Source: Mesostigma viride
Taxonomy: Eukaryota > Streptophyta > Mesostigmatophyceae > Mesostigmatales > Mesostigmataceae
DNA length: 64,000 bases
Assembly (NCBI GenBank): GCA_009746045.1
Contig: RPFO01000934.1
Span: forward strand, 461,001 to 525,000
Reading direction: 5' to 3'
Of this stretch, positions 10,235-22,150 are shown piece after piece (within the stretch, counting starts at the first letter, position 1; every line of letters begins with the position of its first letter). A program made the translations under genes and the position numbers. The notes below the pieces were generated by a model. It was not told the origin of the DNA. It did not search any database and saw only the letters and a list, made by a program, of their open reading frames with translations.

Positions 10235-10775
10235 AGGGTTAATGCTCCGTGACTCCCCAACGGGAGCACGAGTTTAATTGATTAATTAATTAATCTTGCT
10301 CGCACCAGTCAGGTAGACACCGACCTCGGTCTGGCCGGCCCCCAGCGGCTTGGCCAGCCAGGGAGGCATATCCTGACCTGGCCTGGCCCCAAGGACATTC
10401 CTAGAAAGATGGGTAAACATGCCATGACCTATACACAGCAGTTGCTGGCCGACCTATAGTGGTCCCAGCCCAGTTTGAACACCGCATTCACTCCCTCTCT
10501 CTTGCTTGGACTGCTATGCAGAACAAGAAGAGGTGGAAGACGATTGTCCAGCTAGGCCCACACGCCCGCCCCTGTGGGCAAGCCCCCCCCCCCCAAGAGG
10601 AAGGGGCGTTTTGCTGAGTAAAGTAGTTAGGGTTTTCTAGATTAGATTAGCTTAGAGTTAGACTAGTTTGGTTTCGCGGCTTCGCCCACCTCCATCCATC
10701 CAGCAAGGGAATATGTGCTACATGATCTCCCAACGGAGTCATGTTAATTATAATTTAATTTCAATTTTTTTTTGG
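10235..10775 (+). mobile_element. Duplicate half-LINE end plus LINE ORF2 C-terminal remnant
   Basis: After a second copy of the half-LINE terminus (10240-10294) the sequence reads ARTSQVDTDLGLAGPQRL and GQPGRHILTW. This matches the LINE at 48470 (ARTDQVDTSDRLAGTKPAQ, then AGRYVLTW). It ends near 10770 with a TCTCCCAACGGAGTCATG hairpin and an AATTTAATT tail. Stop codons and indels make it a dead 3' fragment. Confidence 0.6.
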
Positions 10776-11433
10776 ATGCCTACGGATCAGGAGACCCACA
10801 TAGCCGCGGAATCATGCCAGAGGTCCTAGTTCGAATCCGTGTTGGAACCACTTGAACTTTCGCGTTTCCGCATCCTGGCGCTCGGCAGCATGCATGTAGT
10901 TTACTATTTGTTGCTTGCAGGCCTCGACAACATGAAATATGTTGCTGGCATGCATCGGGTCCTGCGCTGTAATGCAATCGGGTTCACGCACCTGCATGCA
11001 ATGCCACGATAATCCGCTGGTTCGCTGTTTCACGCACTGAAAGTTTATGCATTTCAACATGCTTCATGCATGACCTCCGACCGGATGCACACCGTTAGGT
11101 GGTTGTTTCAGTTCACTTGAAGCCGCTGAGCTACTTCACCAAAAAATACATTACTTGAGTCCAAGTATTTACGACCGCAATGCACTGCTACTTATTCACT
11201 CTACCAGTTGGTCTATATCAAGAAACCAAATGCATCTCAGGCTCACACCACTGGGGGCCCAAGACCCATCCTGCTACCTCCAACCAAAATACCGATCGCC
11301 ATTACGTCTATCTAAATCTATGCTGGCCTAGTCAGTTGAAAAACCGAGTCCAGCATCCTATTCAGTGCCTCCTACCCAACCTCTTATTGAATGCCTCCCA
11401 CTATGTACTCACATCCCTCCTTTCCCGACTTTT
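10776..11433. other. No gene seen; 3' flank of NUFIP gene
   Basis: A GTTCGAATCC word at about 10830 resembles a tRNA B box, but no cloverleaf can be drawn. No other feature is supported. Confidence 0.5.
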
Positions 11434-14400
11434 TCAACCTGTTTCCCCTTCACCATCACTCCCATCATCCCCAACCAGGTCCCCAGAACCTTCCCCTCCA
11501 TCCTCCCCATCCCCACCCTCATGTGCACTCCCATCTTTTTCTCCATCATCATCTGAATCACCATCCTCGTCCGATTCACCATCGTCGTCGCCATCGCCAT
11601 CATCATTCACCTCGGTTGTCTGTGCTGGGATCACAAGGCCCTCCATCACGGCAGCCACCAGCGCATCCGCCTTCTTTAAGTGCGCTGCTTCCGCAGGCCC
11701 CCCTATGGCCAAGCCCTGGGCCCCATCCGAGCCATGGCCCTCGGCGTGCGCCGGCTCAGTGGCTCCTCCTGAGAAAAACACCAGGTCAGCGCGCGGGTCC
11801 GAGAAAAAGTCGTTGTTGACAAAGAAGCGGAATGCCTGAAGCAGGTAGCTCTTGTCACGCCGAATCTGCATAAGCGACAAGGATCAATGAATGAATAAAC
11901 AAATAGTAGATGAGTAGATAAAATTATTAGACAGATAAGTCAAAGAGACAAATAAATAAATAATCACAAACCTAGCATTGAAATGAAAGAAATCGCGGGG
12001 CCAACGAGTCAGGCCTGTCAATGAGCTATATTACCTTCCCAGGCAACGACCAACCCTCAGAAGGTGGTTGGACTCCATACTAGAATGTTTGATGCTAAAC
12101 ATACATGATAACGATTGTGCGGCGCTTAGTTGATGAGCTGAGAACGTGGCAGCGTCCCCCAACCCATCAGACTTAGCCAGGATATCTAAATATAGGCGCG
12201 AAAATTGCACCACCGTGCTTGGGTTTGCGGTCCCAATGCGAGTGTCATGAGTGTACAGGACACGCAGCGAAGCCATTTATGTAAGCTCCCGTTCAACCTT
12301 CCCCACTTCTAATCCCCCTCTCAGGGCTTAACTGTTATAAGGTTTAGGTAAAATCTCCCCGTCAACCTCCCCAGGCAATTTAGTGACATCCTGGGGCTCC
12401 GACAACGCAAGTGCTGCCGGGGACCAGGATTCAGACATTAATCAGCAACCAAAACAACACACCAAGAAAGCAACAACCAGCCATCTCACCCAATCTCTCC
12501 AACTCCCCCCTCCGAAAATCCTGCCTCAAGAGTATCCTTAGAGAATCCTGCCAGCCCCCCTCACTCCACTTCCCAGCAGCTTCCCCAGAACTTCACTTCT
12601 ACTTGCAAAGCTAATCCTGCTTTACAAACATGTTCCCCGATCCTTCCCCTGCCACTTCCCCTGCCTCTGCCCAATGCCTATGTTCATCGCCCATGTTTAC
12701 CTGCCTTCTGCCCCACCCTCTCTCTCCCCTCTCACCTCCTTTGCCAGCAGCTTCTCCAGCAGAGACGGTGGCTTCTTCGTCTTTGCGACGTGCGCCTGCG
12801 GCGCCGCCACCACCTTGCTGGCATGACCCCCATTCGCATCCCCGCCCTGTGGCCTGGGCTTGCCCCCCGCGGGTTGGGCCCCCCCGCCCCCCCCCCCCCC
12901 TCATGAGCATACCGACATCGGTCCCCGTTCCTGCAGTATCCTTGTGCAAAGAACCGGCATGGCCGCGTCCGGTAATTTGAAGGGCGCTGGTAGCTACCAC
13001 CGCCACCGCCACCGCTGGCATCTGTCCCCACCCCTTTTGCCACTTGATCGCCACCCCTGGGCAAGGCACCGTTAGAGCTCGCCACCCGCTGCTCCCCGTC
13101 ACCAGGATTGGCTGGCCCAGCCACACCTGCCGCACCACTGCCCCCATCATCATCGCCATGTTGACTGCTCCCATCCGCACCCCCCGGTGTGTCATCGTAA
13201 CCCAGCAGTCCCGCCAGCGCGCCCTTCACGACTCCCCCGCCCGCCCCTTCACCCGCACCCTGGTACCCATCCTCCTCCGTCCTATTATTACCGTTCTCAC
13301 GGGCACTCGCATCGCCCGTAGGACCCACCAGACCCCCCTCTCCCAATGGCTCGGCCCCTCTGTCCTCGTCGCCCCCTTCATCATCCCCACATTGGTCATT
13401 GTAGAATCGTCCACCCCCACCCCTCCCCCGCCCTCGCCCGCGGAAACCACCTCTGCCCCGGACCCCCCCCCTTCCCCGCCCCATGCTCCTTCCGCGCCCA
13501 TGGTACCCATACGCATCCTGCCCTCGGGTGTCGTCGTCCAGAGGCACCTCGCATGTGGGTAAGCCCATCTGCTGCTGCAGCTGAAGGATCTCTCGCAGCC
13601 GCTGATGCCATGGTGATGAGATGATGATGGTGGTAGTAGGGATGTGTGCGGTGGTGGTGGCGGTGGGCAGATGATGCCAGGTGGCGAGGGTGCCAGGAAG
13701 ACAAGCGCATAACGAGCAGAGAAAGCAGGACATGTGCCAGGAAGACGCCCACAGCGAACCCCCCCAGGAATGCGACGCGATGGAAACACGGATCGGAGTG
13801 ATGACCGGGAAACCAGAGACGCACAGCATGAAAGATAAGGAAGTTGCCGCAAAAATGTCAGGGAAGGGGGTCAGAGAGCCAGGACAAACTGCGCAATGAC
13901 AAATTCAGAAAAAATGCAAGGGGAAAGCTAGAAGCAGACAGATGACCAGGCCACGGGCAAGAAAAAGTGCATACCATTTCCACTCTTTCTCGGGCACTCC
14001 ACTGATGTCAAACCACTGTTCCCCATTCACGCTGCCCACTTCCCCACTCACTCTCACGCCACCCGGCCACACGTCCAGCTCCGGACCCCACAGCAGCCAA
14101 CTGCCGTGCCCTAGCAACTTGCCAATGTCTTCGTCTCCTCCTGAAGTGCCTTTACCATCTTCCTCCCTCCATCTTAATGCCCATGACCATGTCAACCTCC
14201 TGCCCATTTCCTGACCCATCTCACTGCCCACTTGCTAGCCCATCCCTCAGCCGATTCCTTCCCTCACCATTAATTTCCCCCTCCCTGCCTCCCTCCTCCC
14301 CCCTTTTTTCCCGCTTGCATGCCCACCTTGTGGCGCTCCTGTCTGTTCTCATCAGTCAACTAATGCAATCTATTGCAACCAATCATAGCACCGCCCTTCT

Positions 14401-16002
14401 AGGCTTGACGGAGGCGACCCTCATCCAAAAAGGCTCCAATTCCATAGTTCCATGATTTCTACTTCCCCCTCAGCGCGCCCTCACCTTGCACCGGACTACC
14501 TCCCATCCTCATTGACCAGCTCCCTCCTCCCTTTACCCCCTCAACCCCCCATCCCTTTCCCATCACCCCCCCCATTCCCCCTCCCAATGCCCACCTTGCG
14601 CCGCTCCTGCCGGTCCTCATCGATCAGCTCCCCCCTCGCGGCCTGCTCCGCGCGCTTGGCCTGCTTCTCCTCCACGTGCGCCCTGGTCGGATAGTTCTTG
14701 CGCCGGTCCGCGATCCAGCGCGCCGCCTCCTCGCGCGACTCCTCGGTGGACACCCACTTGCGCTTGGTGCCGCCCTCGTCTGCGGCCGCGTCTGGGCACA
14801 CAAACCCCGGGGGCCGGGGCAAGAGGGGAGAAGGGAGGGGGCAGGGGGGAGGGGCGAGGGGGGGGAGAGAGCGGGGGGGCAAGGGGGTGGGGGGGGGCGA
14901 AGGGGGGAGGGGGGGTGGGGGGGGGGGCGAAGGGAGGAGGGGGGGCAAATGGCATGTGGGAAGGCAGGGGGCAAAGGGGGGCAACAAGGATGAAGAAAGT
15001 TGGGGGGCATATTTAATACTATTGATGGTAGCAAACTCGGCACCTAAGAACCTGACCATGTACCTCCTCGGGGAAGTCGTACAGCAAGGCCAATGAATAG
15101 AACGAGTGCTTTACACTGCCTCCAGAGCTCTCCGGCGTTTTCCAGTGCTCTCCAATTCTCTACACAGCCTTGACTAGGACTACCTGGAAGCCCTCCTCGC
15201 TTGTGAAAGAGAGGAGACCAGGACTTACAAACAAGAGGAGGGGACCATCACAGAAGATAGGTTATCAGGGAGAGACAAAGGTGAGTGGGCTGGTTGGTGA
15301 GCGAAGAAAACTTCAGCATGGATTCACCGAAGCAAACTGCAGCCCAGCTATCCCCATACTGTTGACTACACTGTTTCTGGGTAACTTGCCTACATCCTTC
15401 CTAAGTGAAGTGGCTTACCATACTTGATGACATACTAGCATGCAACCCAACACCTTACCTGCATTTTCTGTCCCAGATTTTGCTGACATCGTCGAGTTCG
15501 AGAAACGGCTGCTGCCGTCAGTTTTATCCACCACACCCGTTTTATGTCCCCCGTCACCCCCTCGTCCATTTCCTCTGCCTCCTCTGCTTTGACCCCTGCC
15601 GCCACCCCTGCCACCTCTACCGTTGCTGCCGTCAACCAGAGCGGGAGACGTAGGAGCGACCTGCGAATGCGGGGGTCTCCATGCACCTAGTGCTGGGGCC
15701 TGCGCGAACCCGGGAACTAGTTGGGGCGCAGGCGGCGCGAATTGCAGCATTTGGGGCTGGGCTGGCCATACCGGAGGTCCCGAGGCAGGAAATGGCACTG
15801 GCTGTTGGTATTGCTGAATGGGCTGCCACCCAGGCTGGATTACACCAGCGGCTGCATGGGGCCATACCTGGTTAGCAGCCGGCTGCGCCGGGAACTGACT
15901 TGCATAGGCAGCAGGATTCACTCCCGCACCTGGCGGTTGCGGCCATCCAGGATTTACACCAGGCCATCCTCCAGCACCCCAATGGGGCTGCATTGCATGC
16001 AA
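11434..16002 (-). CDS. NUFIP1: NUFIP1-like snoRNP assembly factor (4 exons, minus)
   Basis: Exons on the minus strand are 16002-15459, 14791-14595, 13601-12736 and 11865-11434, with GT..AG borders and matching phases (1, 0, 0). Exon 1 is Gly/Pro/Gln-rich and ends in an RGG tract. Exon 2 carries the NUFIP core (WVSTEESREEAARWI, then DRRKNYPTRAHVEEKQAKR). Exon 3 continues it (RLREILQLQQQMGLP), then an RGG-rich stretch, a CCCH zinc finger (RPCRFFAQGYCRNGDRCRYA-H, spacing C-x7-C-x5-C-x3-H) and KKPPSLLEKLLAKE. Exon 4 completes the C-terminal motif (IRRDKSYLLQAFRFFVNNDF) followed by an acidic tail. Length would be about 680 residues. NUFIP proteins help assemble box C/D snoRNPs in the nucleus. Exon 3 changes frame at a long G run (about 12876-12900), probably a length error or variant. 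The start at 16002 or the next Met is not distinguished. Confidence 0.85.
14300..14535 (-). repeat. Degenerate copies of NUFIP exon 2 end inside intron 2
   Basis: Two stretches (about 14317-14355 and 14485-14530) resemble the last 40 bp of exon 2 and its donor site (14590-14635). The first can be read as DENRQERHK against DEDRQERRK. They look like old tandem duplicates of the exon border. Confidence 0.5.
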
Positions 16003-16758
16003 TTATACACCTAACACAAAGCAAACGGCCGCCATGTCACGTATCGGAAAAAAAAAAAAACTCCCGACGGTTGTTCGGTGCCCACGCTGCAGTACAGTAG
16101 TGTGCGCCCTTTTTTTTGAGCCGGCAGCAGCACGCCAGCAAGAAAGCACAAATCTGCCCGCTGTCACTGCAGTCGCTGACTGCTGAGACCTGCGACGCGG
16201 GAATGCGCTGTATGCCTGTATCCACGCCCCACGCGCGCGTGACGCGTTTCTCCAGCGCTGGCTGAGACCTGAGGGGCTTTGCTGGCCAGATTTGCGCGTG
16301 CAGGGGCGGCCGGTGCTGATTTGTCCCGCCAAATTGGACTGGTGGTTCTCGCGCTCGGCTGCCATGTCATCACCGCCAACGTCAGGAGCAAAATGACATT
16401 ACCAGTCCTGGTCTCCTGGACGAAAAGTTGTAATCTCACGAGCAGTATCAACGCTGGTAATCTGCACAGGCGCTTGAACGTTGACTTTCCTGCCCTCATC
16501 CGAAGGACTTGTCGTTAAGTCCCGCTTCTAATTTATCGGCTGGTTATAAGAATAGATGAAGGCTGGCAATCGTATCGTTTTTCTGTCTCGTACCAAATTT
16601 AATCCTTGTGTTATGTATCGGCGTGAACAGGCACGTACGAACTGAGCGATCCGCAAGGATACCCTGCATCGAGCTATTGTCCAAATGTTTTTGAGCAAAT
16701 ATTAAGTTGGAAAATAATGATGGCAGCTGCATAGACGTTCGGCTTCTGGCATCTCATT
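16003..16758. promoter_or_regulatory. Divergent intergenic region NUFIP / DGDG synthase
   Basis: The two start codons face away from each other 756 bp apart, so this interval must hold both promoters and 5' UTRs. It contains A and T runs (16049-16062, 16110-16117). I cannot pick out a TATA box or a defined motif with confidence. Confidence 0.5.
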
Positions 16759-19700
16759 ATGGCAGATGGGAGGGATAAACGTGTTGAGAAGAAGCGACCT
16801 TCAATACATGTACCTGGCAGCTGGGGAGCGTGGATAGCGTTCTCGGTCTTCACTTACAATGTAGTCAAGTACCATGTTAAGGCTCGTAGGTTTAAAAAGC
16901 GGGCACAAGAGAGGCGGGAGCAGGAGCTTCTGCGGGAAAAGCTCGAAAAGGCTAAGCATTCTGGCCAAAGCAGCGGCAATCTGGTTGAATTGGGAAACAC
17001 CAGAATGTCCCTCTTGCAGGAAGGCAGACATATCGCTGTGGTAACGACAGCCTCCCTTCCCTGGTTAACAGGCACTGCAGTGAATCCTCTTATTCGGGCT
17101 GCTTATCTGGCGAAGGCTGGGATGCGAGTAACTCTCCTGGTGCCCTGGCTGCAACGAGACGACCAGCAACTCCTTTTCCCGCAGAATGTGAGTAGCGGCA
17201 GGCTCTTTTTTCTACAGGTGCAGTAGCGAAGACCGACCCAATCGATCAAGTTTTAGCCTGTGTATAATACCGATGTTAAGCAATGTTTGTTTAAAGTTCA
17301 ATATATTTTAATGCAGGAAATTTACATGCTTTTTACGATGCCCCGTGCCTGGAATTCCATCTGATCATCACGTTTTGCTGGCTTGGGGTGCATTGAATGT
17401 AGTAGTTGCTATGTGTTTGACTTATACCAACGGACAACCTGCAGGTGTTTGACAATCCACCCGCCCAAGAGACCTACATCATGGCATGGCTGGCTGATAG
17501 GGTCGACTTCAAGCCTGAGCTCAAAGTCCGTTTCTACCCAGCAAAATATGACAAATCGCGCGGGAGCATTTTTGCCGTAGGGTAAGTCACACGGGATTCT
17601 AGCATCAGTAGTCAAACCCATTCTATTCGAAGAATTACTGTCCACATGTCGGGAAGAACGTGGTAGAATGTTCAATTGGGATCACAACTGGCTCAAAATG
17701 TGCTAATTTGCTGGAAGTTGGTCTGACATCCCATTCCCTTTATGACCTACCATTCCCTTTTCGAAAGACGAAAGAAGGTGCAAAAAATTCTGCACCTGTT
17801 ACCAGTTAAGGTACCATCCCTAGGAGCGGACATTTCAAATTGCTATCAGGAGCGCAGGGCAAATAGTTCTTGTTCCCTTCCTTCATGCTATCGGTCAAGG
17901 TACCTACGCTGAACATCATGAATGGCACACGCCAGATGGGAATTCGAGTATATGCTTCCAAAACTAGCGGCATGCGGCGACCTTGCCCATGCACAGAAAA
18001 GACCTTTCGTAGGTGAGCGAGTGTGTTTTTTGGTGCCAGTCTCATCGTCCTTATTTTTTCTAGGCACGCTGATTGTCGTGGTTGTTCTATTTTGGTTACG
18101 ATTTTGTGCAGAAACCATGTGGGTTTATCTGTCATGCCTTGATTCAGCTTACCAAACAAGTGTGGGCGTGTCTGGAAAGTGTTTCCCGTCAAAGTAGATG
18201 CCAAGGCCACTCTATTGTGTATGCAGCTCCAGCTTTACTGCATGGTATTCGTTAGTCATTACTGTCATCACATCTTATGCATTCCTTATCCACTGTCCAC
18301 ATCTTCTATCCACGCTGTATGATTATTCATAAGTTTTCACTTTTGACAGCTGTTTATTTTTAAGCGATTTTCTTATTTCTTTTGTTTACGTACTAATATT
18401 CAAATGGACCCTAAACAGTACCCTGAATAATACCGTATCCTTTGATATCCCCGCAACCTATTTGCGCAACCCCCTGGGTGGTCCAGGGACATCTCGGAGT
18501 TCATCCCCGACCACGAGGCGGATGTGGCCATCCTGGAGGAGCCCGAGCATCTCACGTGGTACCACCACGGGTCGCGATGGACCGCCAAGTTCCGGTACGC
18601 CGCGGCAACTTGCTGTCTTCCTTATCTCTGTCTTCGCTTCTGTCTTCATCTGGGCACTGGCTAGATTTCCCAGCGCCCAGGGCTTATCTTCCCAGTTTAC
18701 CTTCTTAGGACTGGGGTCGTTTGGGGGACTGGAATGCGCGCCCTCTGGGAAAGTGAGAGGTGCATCTTCCCGCAAGTTGTCATCAAGGCAGCACTTTGCG
18801 TGAAAGCGAGCAGCAGTCGCGGGTGGTGCACAGCGAGTGGCAGCGTTTTAGCTCTCACTATACGATGCTGACAGCAATGGTGATTTGCACTCCCTGAGCG
18901 TCAGCTGTTGTGGAACTTTCTTACAGATTCGCAAGCCAACCAACATTACCAGTTCTAGCAAGAGCGCTGTGGTCATGGAGCGATGATATGCCAAGAAGTA
19001 GCACATCACAGTGTCACAATGTTAGTAACGCATGCGTACCGTTTTAGCACGCAGGAGACAGGGGTTCCCTCTGGCAAAACTCACGTGTCACACCTACCTT
19101 CTTTGGTGTTCTGTCTACTATACCTAGTGGCAGGCCACGGGCTCCTGTCTGTCTCGGCAACCACCCCTATCTGCACGACAATCTAATGACCCGTACCAGC
19201 ATTGTGATAAGGGCTGCTGACGGGCGACACTTTCTATGAAAACCTGTCTTATAAGCTGTCCAAGTTCCCAAGTATTGTGCCATTTTGTTACTGTGCTATT
19301 TTGTTAGTGAACCTGATCCTGCTTCACGACTCTCATTTTCATCATCATCATAATTCCTTAATTAATTAATTAGTTAATTAATTATCGCGTAGACTGTGTC
19401 ACGTGATTACCAGTAACGGAACCTTCAACCCCTATACACAATGAGAAGGAGGGAGGGCGCCCTAGCTTCTCTCACTGCCTCAAGTGGGCAGGCCACAGAG
19501 CGCTCTCTCCGCATCACGGTGCGGGCGCAACTGTGGGTGCAATCTAGCTTCGGCATAGCAAAAGTATGGCGGATGCAGTAAGGTTGCCCCGGCCATGGTC
19601 CAGAGCCCACAGATAGGCTTGGAATGCATTCAGAGGTGCCGGATTGGGAGAATATAAAGGCCTCTCCCGGAGCCTGAGGGTTTAGGGGCTTACCCATCAT

Positions 19701-20397
19701 CATATTTAGTTCTATCTAATCCTTGTCATTTCTAGCTAGCGTGTTGTCGTTTCTAGCTAGCGTGTTGACTTTATACCGCTGCTAACATTCTCCTTCATTT
19801 TCCGCGCCCCACGCTTTGCAACCCCACGCACAACGCCCCACGCATCAACGATACGCCCCCCGGCCCACGCCCGTCCTCTGTGCCCACGCCAGCCACGTGG
19901 TGGGCATCGTGCACACCAACTACCTCGAGTACGCGCGCCGCGAGAAGAACGGGTTCATGCTCGCTGCTGCGATCGACTTTGCCTCCCGCTGGGTCGTCCG
20001 CTCCTACTGCGACAAAGTGCTGCGCCTGTCGGGCGCCACGCAGACGCTGCCCCGGTCGCAGATCATCAACGTGCACGGCGTGGGCGTGCGGTTTCTTGTG
20101 ATCGGCGACAAAGTCGGCGCTGCGCTGCACGCGCGCGCAGCAGCAAAGGCGGCCGCCGCAGAGGCCGCCGCGGCGCTGCTTGGCGACAACAACTCGCACT
20201 CGGGGGACCATGAGGGGGGCCAGTGGATGCATTCGGCAGGTGCCGCTCGCGAGAATGAGGAGGACCAGGTGATGGGGAGCATGAGCCGAGGGGACGTTGC
20301 GGTGGCAGCAGTCAGTCACGAGCGTGTTGCATCGTCGGGCCACGTGGACGACGCAGCCACCAGGGGAGAGAGAGACGCCCCTGACGGCTCCGCAGCC

Positions 20398-20453
<56 letters not shown>

Positions 20454-22150
20454 GGCAAATGAGAACCTGCCTCCTCACCCCCTGCCCAAAGGGTGCTATT
20501 TCATCGGCAAGGCGCTGTGGGCAAAAGGGTATCGCGAGCTGGTGGACCTGGCGGAGGAGTTTTACCACGTGACGGGGAGCCACCTGCCGATCGACGTGTT
20601 TGGGTCGGGGCCGGACAGGAAGGCGATCGAGGGCGAGGCGGCGACCAAGGGGCTGCACTTCACATTCCATGATGGGATCGACCACGCCGACCCGGTCATT
20701 CAGAGGTAAAAACAAAATTTCATGATCACGTCATCACTCACAGACAGCCAATGATGGTTGAAAGTACCTGTCGAGGCTTAGTTTCCAATGATAGCAATTG
20801 CTAGGGGTTGTTACCGCAAACTACAAGGGTTGATCGAACTTACTAGATAATCCCCTAGAGGGATATCATATATATATATATATTTTTTTACTGGTACACT
20901 GTCAGTGTATTGATGAGACAACCAGCGCAGGCCTGGAATCTGGATATGGCCATGCGCTGGTGCCTGGTATGTTTATAGCATCACAATATGCACTAGTGAC
21001 AAGGGACAAAGAATTCAACATACCACCCATATGTATGTTCCCCGACACCCACTCCCACATTTAAACACCCCATACCCGCCCCCGTGTTTCCCTCTCAAAT
21101 AGCACCCACCCCAGAGCCTCAGCTGATACTGGCAACACGGAGCTCGGCACTCAATTCCACTGAATGAACTCTCCCCACATGGCAAAGTCATGATAATTTC
21201 CTTGCTTACTTGATAAGTAATTCTATATTTCTCATTCATCCCCTCCTTCACCCCTCTTCCCCTATCTTTTCCCCCCTTCCCCATATTCCCCCTGTTCCCC
21301 CCTTTCCTTCACCGTCCCAACCTCCTCCCCTTTTACCCTACCGACGCTTCGGCCCCTTCACCCTCTCCCCCCTCCCACCCACCCCACCCCTACCAGCTTC
21401 AAGGTCTTTGTCAATCCGAGCATGAGCGACGTGCTGTGCACCACCACCGCCGAGGCGCTCGCCATGGGCAAGCTCTTACTCGTGCGCGAGCACCCATCCA
21501 ACGACTTTTTTGCCTCCTTCCCAAACTGCCTCACCTTCCGCGACGCCAACGAGTACATCACCGTCGTCTCCCGCCTGCTCCGACCCGATGTCGACCCGAC
21601 CCCGCTTTCCGCTGCCCACCGCCACAAGCTCTCCTGGGAGGCCGCCACCGAGCGGTTCCTCGCCGCGGGCGACGTGGACCCCAAGCCGCCCCCCGCGACC
21701 ACCAAGCTCGTTGACCACACGGTCGCGTTCCTGCACTGGATGGCCTCGGGGAACGAGCTACTCCGCATAGTCGCAGGGTGCCCCTGGCGCACCAAGAGCT
21801 TCAACGTTTCCGAGATGAAGCGCATGGGGCTGCTTCCGGGGAGCCCCGTGAGGGTCGAACCAGCCCGCGGACCGGGTCCGGGCCGAGGGGTGGCCCGCAT
21901 CAAGGACCGCCCCCCTGCGCGCGCGGGGGCGCGTAGCGAGGTGTCCCTGGAGGCCGCGGGGGGGGGGGAGGTCCCCGGGGGGGGGGAGGAGGACGCGCTC
22001 CCGTTGGACGACGATGCGCTCGCGGGCTTGGGAGCCCAGAGGAACGACCCTGGGGACTCGTTGTCGCGGCACTCGCGGTCGGGGTTCGTGGGACGCAGGG
22101 GCCGCCGCAGCGCGAGCGAGGAGCGGAGCCGGCCGGACAGTTTGTACTAG
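16759..22150 (+). CDS. DGD: Digalactosyldiacylglycerol synthase (GT4, 5 exons, 746 aa)
   Basis: Exons are 16759-17187, 17445-17581, 18487-18594, 19893-20705 and 21397-22150. Their total (2241 nt) is in frame and ends in TAG. The enzyme transfers galactose from UDP-galactose to MGDG to make DGDG in the plastid envelope. The N-terminus has a hydrophobic segment (residues 21-37) and a basic helix (40-67). Then come [20 protein letters not shown] (91-110), [72 protein letters not shown] and [15 protein letters not shown], ending with the GT4 block [18 protein letters not shown] (about 505-522). This order matches plant DGD1/DGD2; without DGD1's long N-terminal domain it is closer to DGD2 in length. 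An alanine-rich insert of about 120 residues (about 300-418) sits between the two Rossmann halves. The Gly/Arg-rich C-terminal tail is not conserved. Confidence 0.92.
19353..19694 (-). mobile_element. SINE-like element in DGD intron 3
   Basis: A 342-bp insertion, read on the minus strand, ends in CACGTGACACAGTC and a TTAATTAA-type tail. It is flanked by the 10-bp duplication CATCATCATA (19343-19352 and 19695-19704). The same sequence occurs at 51625-52007. It has no coding capacity. Its tail words match the 3' end of the AP-endonuclease LINE at 48931, which suggests that LINE mobilises it. Confidence 0.75.

Noticed and set aside
10800..10860. tRNA-like words (GTTCGAATCC, GGAACCA)
   Set aside because: No complementary acceptor or T stem can be formed and no anticodon arm is placed, so at most it is a decayed tRNA-derived fragment.
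11391..11839. Plus-strand His/Pro- and Ser/Pro-rich frames near 11.5 kb
   Set aside because: Antisense of the acidic Asp/Gly tail of NUFIP exon 4.
12611..13852. Several long frames on both strands over the NUFIP exon 3 region
   Set aside because: Shadows of the GC-rich RGG-coding exon; only one frame carries the CCCH finger and the NUFIP motifs.
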